DNA from: Bacteroidota bacterium
Lineage (GTDB): Bacteria > Bacteroidota > Bacteroidia > JACCXN01
DNA length: 8,649 nucleotides
Direction of reading: 5' to 3'
Assembly (NCBI GenBank): GCA_947462515.1
Contig: CANHPJ010000051.1
Span: forward strand, 1 to 8,649
In this document: positions 6,489-8,649 of the stretch, piece after piece
Numbering within the stretch: position 1 is the stretch's first letter
Layout of the letters: each line of letters starts with the position of its first letter
Position numbers and translations under genes: made by a program
The notes under the pieces: generated by a model
Seen by the model: only the letters and a program-made list of their open reading frames with translations
What the model was told of the DNA's origin: nothing
Database searches by the model: none

Positions 6489-7727
6489 TTAATTTTTTGA
6501 CAAATAAAATAAGGTGGAGCAATTATTTTCGTTAAAAATCAAATTAGCTTGAGTTTTTATTTCCTGATCGGAAATATTCAAATAAAGGTCAATCTCCGTA
6601 TTTATCAAATTCGCATCACCGATATTTTCAAAAATCGCCAAATTCATAGCTATGTTAGGCACGCTCATTTCAGAAAAAGCGTTAGAAGACTCAATTTTAT
6701 TTTTAACCTTATTAAGCTCATTTTCAGAGACTAGCTCTGTTTTAATTTTTTCCAGTTCCTGGAGAATAGCACTTTCAGCTAATTCGACAGAAATGCCTTT
6801 GATTAATTTACCAGATATGACCAACAAACCGGGATCTATGTCGCCTGTTAAATATGCTGATATTTCGCTGAACATTTTTTTATTTTTGACCAATTCTCTA
6901 TACAATCGGGAGGAATCACCCCTTGATAAAATATCGGAAATTAAATCTGCCACGTAATATTCTTTCTCAGACCTTCCACAAATGTGGTATGTTTTATAAA
7001 TAGCATCAAGCGGAACATCTTTTTCTACAGTCAACCTTCTAGGTTCAGATTGAATCGGTTCTTTTTGAAATTCTTTTTTTACTTTCTCTGCTTTGGGAAT
7101 TGGACCAAACCATTTTTCTGAAAGCCTTTTAATATCAGCTACTTCAACATCGCCAGCAACAACTAAAATAGCATTATTAGGAGCGTAATATTTCTTAAAG
7201 AAATCTTTTACATCTTCCATTTTTGCATTTTCAATGTGGGAGATTTCCTTGCCGATGGTAGGCCACTGGTAGGGATGATTTTTATAGGCTAAAGGTCTTA
7301 ACATTAACCAGACATCGCCGTAAGGTTGATTTAAATACCGTTGCTTAAACTCCTCAATAACAACACTTCGTTGAACTTCCAGACTTTTTTCAGTAAAAGC
7401 AAGGCTTAGCATTCTGTCAGATTCCAACCAGAAACCAGTTTCCAAATTAAATTTCGGGAGAGTCAAATAATAGTTTGTAATATCATTGGATGTGAATGCA
7501 TTATTTTCGCCGCCAACCCTTTGCAAGGGCTCGTCATAATTTGGGATATTAATAGACCCACCAAACATTAGATGTTCAAAAAGGTGAGCAAAGCCAGTTT
7601 TTTCAGGATTTTCATCTCTTGAGCCGACATTGTATAAAATATTTATTGCGGCTATGGGGGTTGATTTATCCTGATGCACGATTACTTTAAGACCATTCTC
7701 TAATTCAAACCTTTCAAACTTTATCAT
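6489..7727 (-). CDS. M16B family zinc metallopeptidase, catalytic subunit (HxxEH)
   Basis: This is a 412-residue M16 peptidase with no signal peptide, so probably cytoplasmic. It begins with the typical FELENGLKVIVHQD strand and has YNVGSRDENPEKTGFAHLFEH, where His48-Leu-Phe-Glu51-His52 supplies two zinc ligands and the catalytic Glu. Glu126 in VVIEEF is the likely third zinc ligand, 74 residues after His52. FGGSINIPNYD, GGENNAFTSND and NQPYGDVW are further family segments. In the C-terminal lobe Arg274 (SSRLYRE) is kept, but the family's Tyr is replaced by Ser287 (in KKMFSEIS). The neighbouring M16 protein shows the opposite pattern, so the pair probably acts as a heterodimer that cleaves peptides or small proteins; the natural substrate cannot be read from sequence. 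Its ATG lies 13 bases after the oxidoreductase stop, which supports co-transcription. The stop is TAA. Confidence 0.96.
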   Translation of the reverse strand: MIKFERFELENGLKVIVHQDKSTPIAAINILYNVGSRDENPEKTGFAHLFEHLMFGGSINIPNYDEPLQRVGGENNAFTSNDITNYYLTLPKFNLETGFWLESDRMLSLAFTEKSLEVQRSVVIEEFKQRYLNQPYGDVWLMLRPLAYKNHPYQWPTIGKEISHIENAKMEDVKDFFKKYYAPNNAILVVAGDVEVADIKRLSEKWFGPIPKAEKVKKEFQKEPIQSEPRRLTVEKDVPLDAIYKTYHICGRSEKEYYVADLISDILSRGDSSRLYRELVKNKKMFSEISAYLTGDIDPGLLVISGKLIKGISVELAESAILQELEKIKTELVSENELNKVKNKIESSNAFSEMSVPNIAMNLAIFENIGDANLINTEIDLYLNISDQEIKTQANLIFNENNCSTLFYLSKN

Positions 7728-7740
7728 TTTATTTTTTTGT

Positions 7741-8649
7741 TTAAAAACTCATTAATTTCAATTCACTTTTTGCGAGCTCAAATTCAGTCATAATTTCTTC
7801 TAAAATCTTTCCTGCGGGTTTTACCTGATGAATTAATCCGGCAACTTGCCCCACTTCGAGTTCACCTTCTGTCATATCGCCTTCGAACATTCCTTTTTTA
7901 GCGCGTGCCCTGCCCAAGATCTGCTTCAGTTCTTCATTAGAAGCACATTGAGCTTCCGCCTTCAAAACATTTTGGCAAAACTCATTTTTTATTAACCTGA
8001 CAGGGGTAAGTTGTTTCAATGTAAGTATTGTATCACCCTCATTAGTATCAATAACTTTATTTTTGAAATTAATATGTGCCGAAGATTCATCGGAGGCAAT
8101 GAAACGGCTTCCGATTTGCACACCATCAGCCCCAAGGGAAAAAGCAGCCATCATAGCTCTGCCGGTGGCGATGCCTCCCGCCGCGATTAAAGGGATCTTT
8201 ATTTTATCTTTCACCATAGGAATCAGACACATAGTCGTAGTTTCCTCTCTACCATTGTGACCGCCAGCTTCAAAACCTTCAGCAACAACTGCATCAACGC
8301 CGGCATCTTGAGATTTTAGAGCAAATTTTGCGCTAGAAACAACATGAACTACGATTATTCCATTTTCTTTCAATTTTTGAGTCCAGGTATTAGGATTACC
8401 TGCGGAAGTAAAAACAATCTTTACATTCTCATCCAAAATAACATCCATTATTTCCTGAATATTTGGATATAATAATGGAACATTAACACCAAAGGGATTA
8501 TCAGTTGCAGCCTTACATTTTCTGATTTGTTCTCGCAAAACATCGGTATACATAGACCCAGCACCCAAAAGACCAAGTCAACCTGAATTACTTACCGAAG
8601 AGGCAAGTTGCCATCCACTGCACCAAATCATTCCAGCTTGAATAACCGG
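7741..8649 (-). CDS. FMN-dependent nitronate monooxygenase / FabK-like oxidoreductase, 5' end outside window, interrupted by in-frame TGA
   Basis: The frame begins outside the right edge and ends at TAA (7743-7741). The conserved family order is visible: VIQAGM and WCSGWQLASSVSNSG near the N-terminus, LGLLGAGSM, NPFGVNVPLL, then EGFEAGGHNG with the family's active-site His, AAGGIATGR and GVQIGSRF, which bind the FMN phosphate. Members are TIM-barrel flavoenzymes that oxidise alkyl nitronates or, as FabK, reduce enoyl-ACP; sequence alone does not separate these roles. About 10-12 residues should be missing at the N-terminus. A TGA at 8580-8578 sits where relatives have the second Gly of SN(S/A)GGLG, with the frame matching the family on both sides. 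The open frame after it can begin only at a TTG (8568), which would remove the N-terminal FMN-binding strand. The gene is therefore either a recent pseudogene or carries a sequencing error. It lies 13 bases upstream of the M16 pair. Confidence 0.88.
8578..8580 (-). other. In-frame TGA replacing a conserved Gly codon in the oxidoreductase
   Basis: The minus strand reads GGT TGA CTT GGT, where the family has Gly-Gly-Leu-Gly. One base change (GGA to TGA) explains it, with no frameshift. TGA is the natural stop of the CHU_C-domain gene, and no other in-frame TGA occurs in roughly 2,700 codons of this window, so a changed genetic code is unlikely. A point mutation or a base error close to the end of a contig is the better reading. 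Confidence 0.85.

Noticed and set aside
6652..6957. Plus-strand 101-codon open frame opposite the catalytic M16 gene
   Set aside because: Antisense to the conserved C-terminal lobe of the peptidase; no independent coding signal.
8578..8580. Alternative genetic code with UGA read as glycine, as in Gracilibacteria
   Set aside because: Only one in-frame TGA occurs across about 2,700 codons, TGA ends the CHU_C gene exactly after its canonical C-terminus, and CHU_C/T9SS sorting domains belong to Bacteroidota, which use the standard code.

Overview
The window looks like a chromosomal piece of a low-GC member of the Bacteroidota, probably from the Cytophagales/Saprospirales/Sphingobacteriales side rather than Bacteroides itself. 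The main pointers are a secreted protein ending in a CHU_C-type (type B, type IX secretion) sorting domain, a SurA-like double-parvulin isomerase, AT-rich leaders without obvious Shine-Dalgarno sequences, and two -7-like motifs of the Bacteroidota TAnnTTTG kind. The placement within the phylum is inference. All six genes lie on the minus strand, packed tightly; both window edges cut through genes. No RNA gene, mobile element or CRISPR array is visible, and no gap exceeds 130 bases.

Read in the direction of transcription (right to left), the first block is: an FMN-dependent nitronate monooxygenase/FabK-like oxidoreductase (8649-7741, 5' end outside the window and interrupted by an in-frame TGA at a conserved glycine); 13 bases later an M16B zinc peptidase with an intact HxxEH site (7727-6489); a 126-base gap carrying a perfect 12-bp inverted repeat; a second M16B protein lacking the zinc site but keeping the Arg/Tyr pair (6362-5082); and 29 bases later a fibronectin-type-III-like secreted protein with a CHU_C domain, starting at GTG (5052-3526). 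The two M16 genes have complementary active-site losses, as expected for a heterodimeric M16B peptidase.

The second block begins after a 103-base gap with a promoter-like sequence: guaB, IMP dehydrogenase with paired CBS domains (3422-1959), then 49 bases later a periplasmic peptidyl-prolyl isomerase with two parvulin domains (1909 to beyond position 1; probably only its last few tens of residues are missing).

Most of this is ordinary core-genome content. The points worth a second look are the in-frame TGA, the split M16B pair with its hairpin-bearing spacer, and the coupling of that pair to a T9SS cargo gene.
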